A DNA stretch of 51,401 nt, from positions 1 through 51,401 of the forward strand of contig JACTVG010000010.1 of NCBI GenBank assembly GCA_015660965.1, given 5' to 3'. A program made the position numbers and the translations under genes. Under the pieces are notes generated by a model. It made no database searches, was not told the DNA's origin, and saw nothing but the letters and a program-made list of their open reading frames with translations. Source of the DNA: Methanoregulaceae archaeon (GTDB taxonomy: Archaea > Halobacteriota > Methanomicrobia > Methanomicrobiales > Methanospirillaceae). Shown in pieces: positions 51,139-51,401 of this stretch (position 1 is the first letter of the stretch; each line of letters opens with the position of its first letter).

Positions 51139-51401
51139 TCAATGGATGTAATCACGTAACTTCTGAATCATTTGGAGCTGATAGTTCGCTTCCTTTTTCT
51201 TCCCTTTTTCAATACCGTCCATAATTTCGGTGATCGGCTTTGCTAACTCGTATATTTTAACCGGACGTCCTTTACTCTTGGCTTTACTCTCCCTACTCTT
51301 GATCCAACCCTGTTCCATGAGATATCTCATTGCAATGCTCACTTCAGGCTGGCGCAGGTCAGTACCTCTCTCAATCGCACGGGAAGTTGCTTCTGGGGTA
51401 T
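51139..51401 (-). CDS. Winged-helix transcriptional regulator (partial)
   Basis: The minus-strand frame stops at 51139 and remains open to the window edge, so the N-terminus is missing. The visible ~87 residues have TSRAIERGTDLRQPEVSIAMRYLMEQGWI (helix-turn-helix) and then SKGRPVKIYELAKP (wing), followed by a helical tail (KKKEANYQLQMIQKLRDYI). This matches a small regulator family common in methanogens. Target genes are unknown; it faces the methyltransferase gene. Confidence 0.7.
   Translation of the reverse strand, partial: TPEATSRAIERGTDLRQPEVSIAMRYLMEQGWIKSRESKAKSKGRPVKIYELAKPITEIMDGIEKGKKKEANYQLQMIQKLRDYIH

Noticed and set aside
1-51401. tRNA, rRNA, transposase, integrase or phage genes
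   Set aside because: I looked for T-loop-type strings, rRNA-like conserved blocks and recombinase motifs and saw none that I could support.

Overview
The window reads as a chromosomal segment of a methanogenic euryarchaeon, most likely from the order Methanomicrobiales. The support is archaeal: TATA-box promoters with short leaders, GGTGA/GGAGG ribosome sites with frequent GTG/TTG starts, lipobox proteins with Thr/Pro-rich linkers, PKD and PEGA surface proteins, a PGF-CTERM-type anchor, a DUF3821 domain, an AbrB-PhoU fusion regulator and Fe-S flavoproteins. I saw no rRNA, tRNA, CRISPR array, transposase or integrase. The species is not determined here.

Layout. (1) 1-8150 is a cell-surface island: the tail of a repeat-rich protein, two paralogous PKD proteins with shared N-termini and different C-termini, a Cys-rich repeat lipoprotein, and a five-PEGA protein with a PGF-CTERM tail. 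(2) 8150-14500 holds exported lipoproteins (SGNH-like hydrolase, two beta-propellers, one unknown), a stand-alone CHAT/caspase-like protein and an unknown protein. (3) 14660-21640 is a redox and protein-quality block: Old Yellow Enzyme and MsrB (overlapping), a MarR regulator, bacterial-type LonA, two Fe-S flavoproteins with rubredoxin, and a TIM-barrel isomerase-like protein. The MarR and Lon genes share a candidate operator. (4) 22200-36030 mixes surface, membrane and small enzymes: a five-PKD protein, DUF4013, lipoproteins, an isochorismatase-like hydrolase, DUF1003, two histidine-kinase-like proteins lacking the phospho-acceptor His, a PEGA protein, a flavin reductase and a stomatin/SPFH protein. 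(5) 36190-38125 encodes a double-cubane-cluster-type protein and its ATP-dependent activator. (6) 38420-44016 is the phosphate module phoU-pstB-pstCA-pstS with a divergent AbrB-PhoU regulator; PstC and PstA are one polypeptide. (7) 44250-51401 carries a pentameric ligand-gated ion channel homologue, a beta-propeller lipoprotein, a DUF4352-like lipoprotein, a sulfite-oxidase-fold protein, a flavodoxin, a methyltransferase and the 3' end of a winged-helix regulator.

The most interesting structure lies between and across genes. Four lipoprotein genes share a ~45-nt promoter at fixed distance from the start together with a homologous signal peptide, but have different mature domains; this looks like a mobile expression-and-export cassette. 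An ~80-90 bp interspersed element occurs four times nearly complete and at least once partially, always intergenic. A second element occurs twice, both times between convergent gene ends. The two PKD genes look like a duplication that swapped C-terminal domains and left a fragment of a neighbouring gene's anchor behind.
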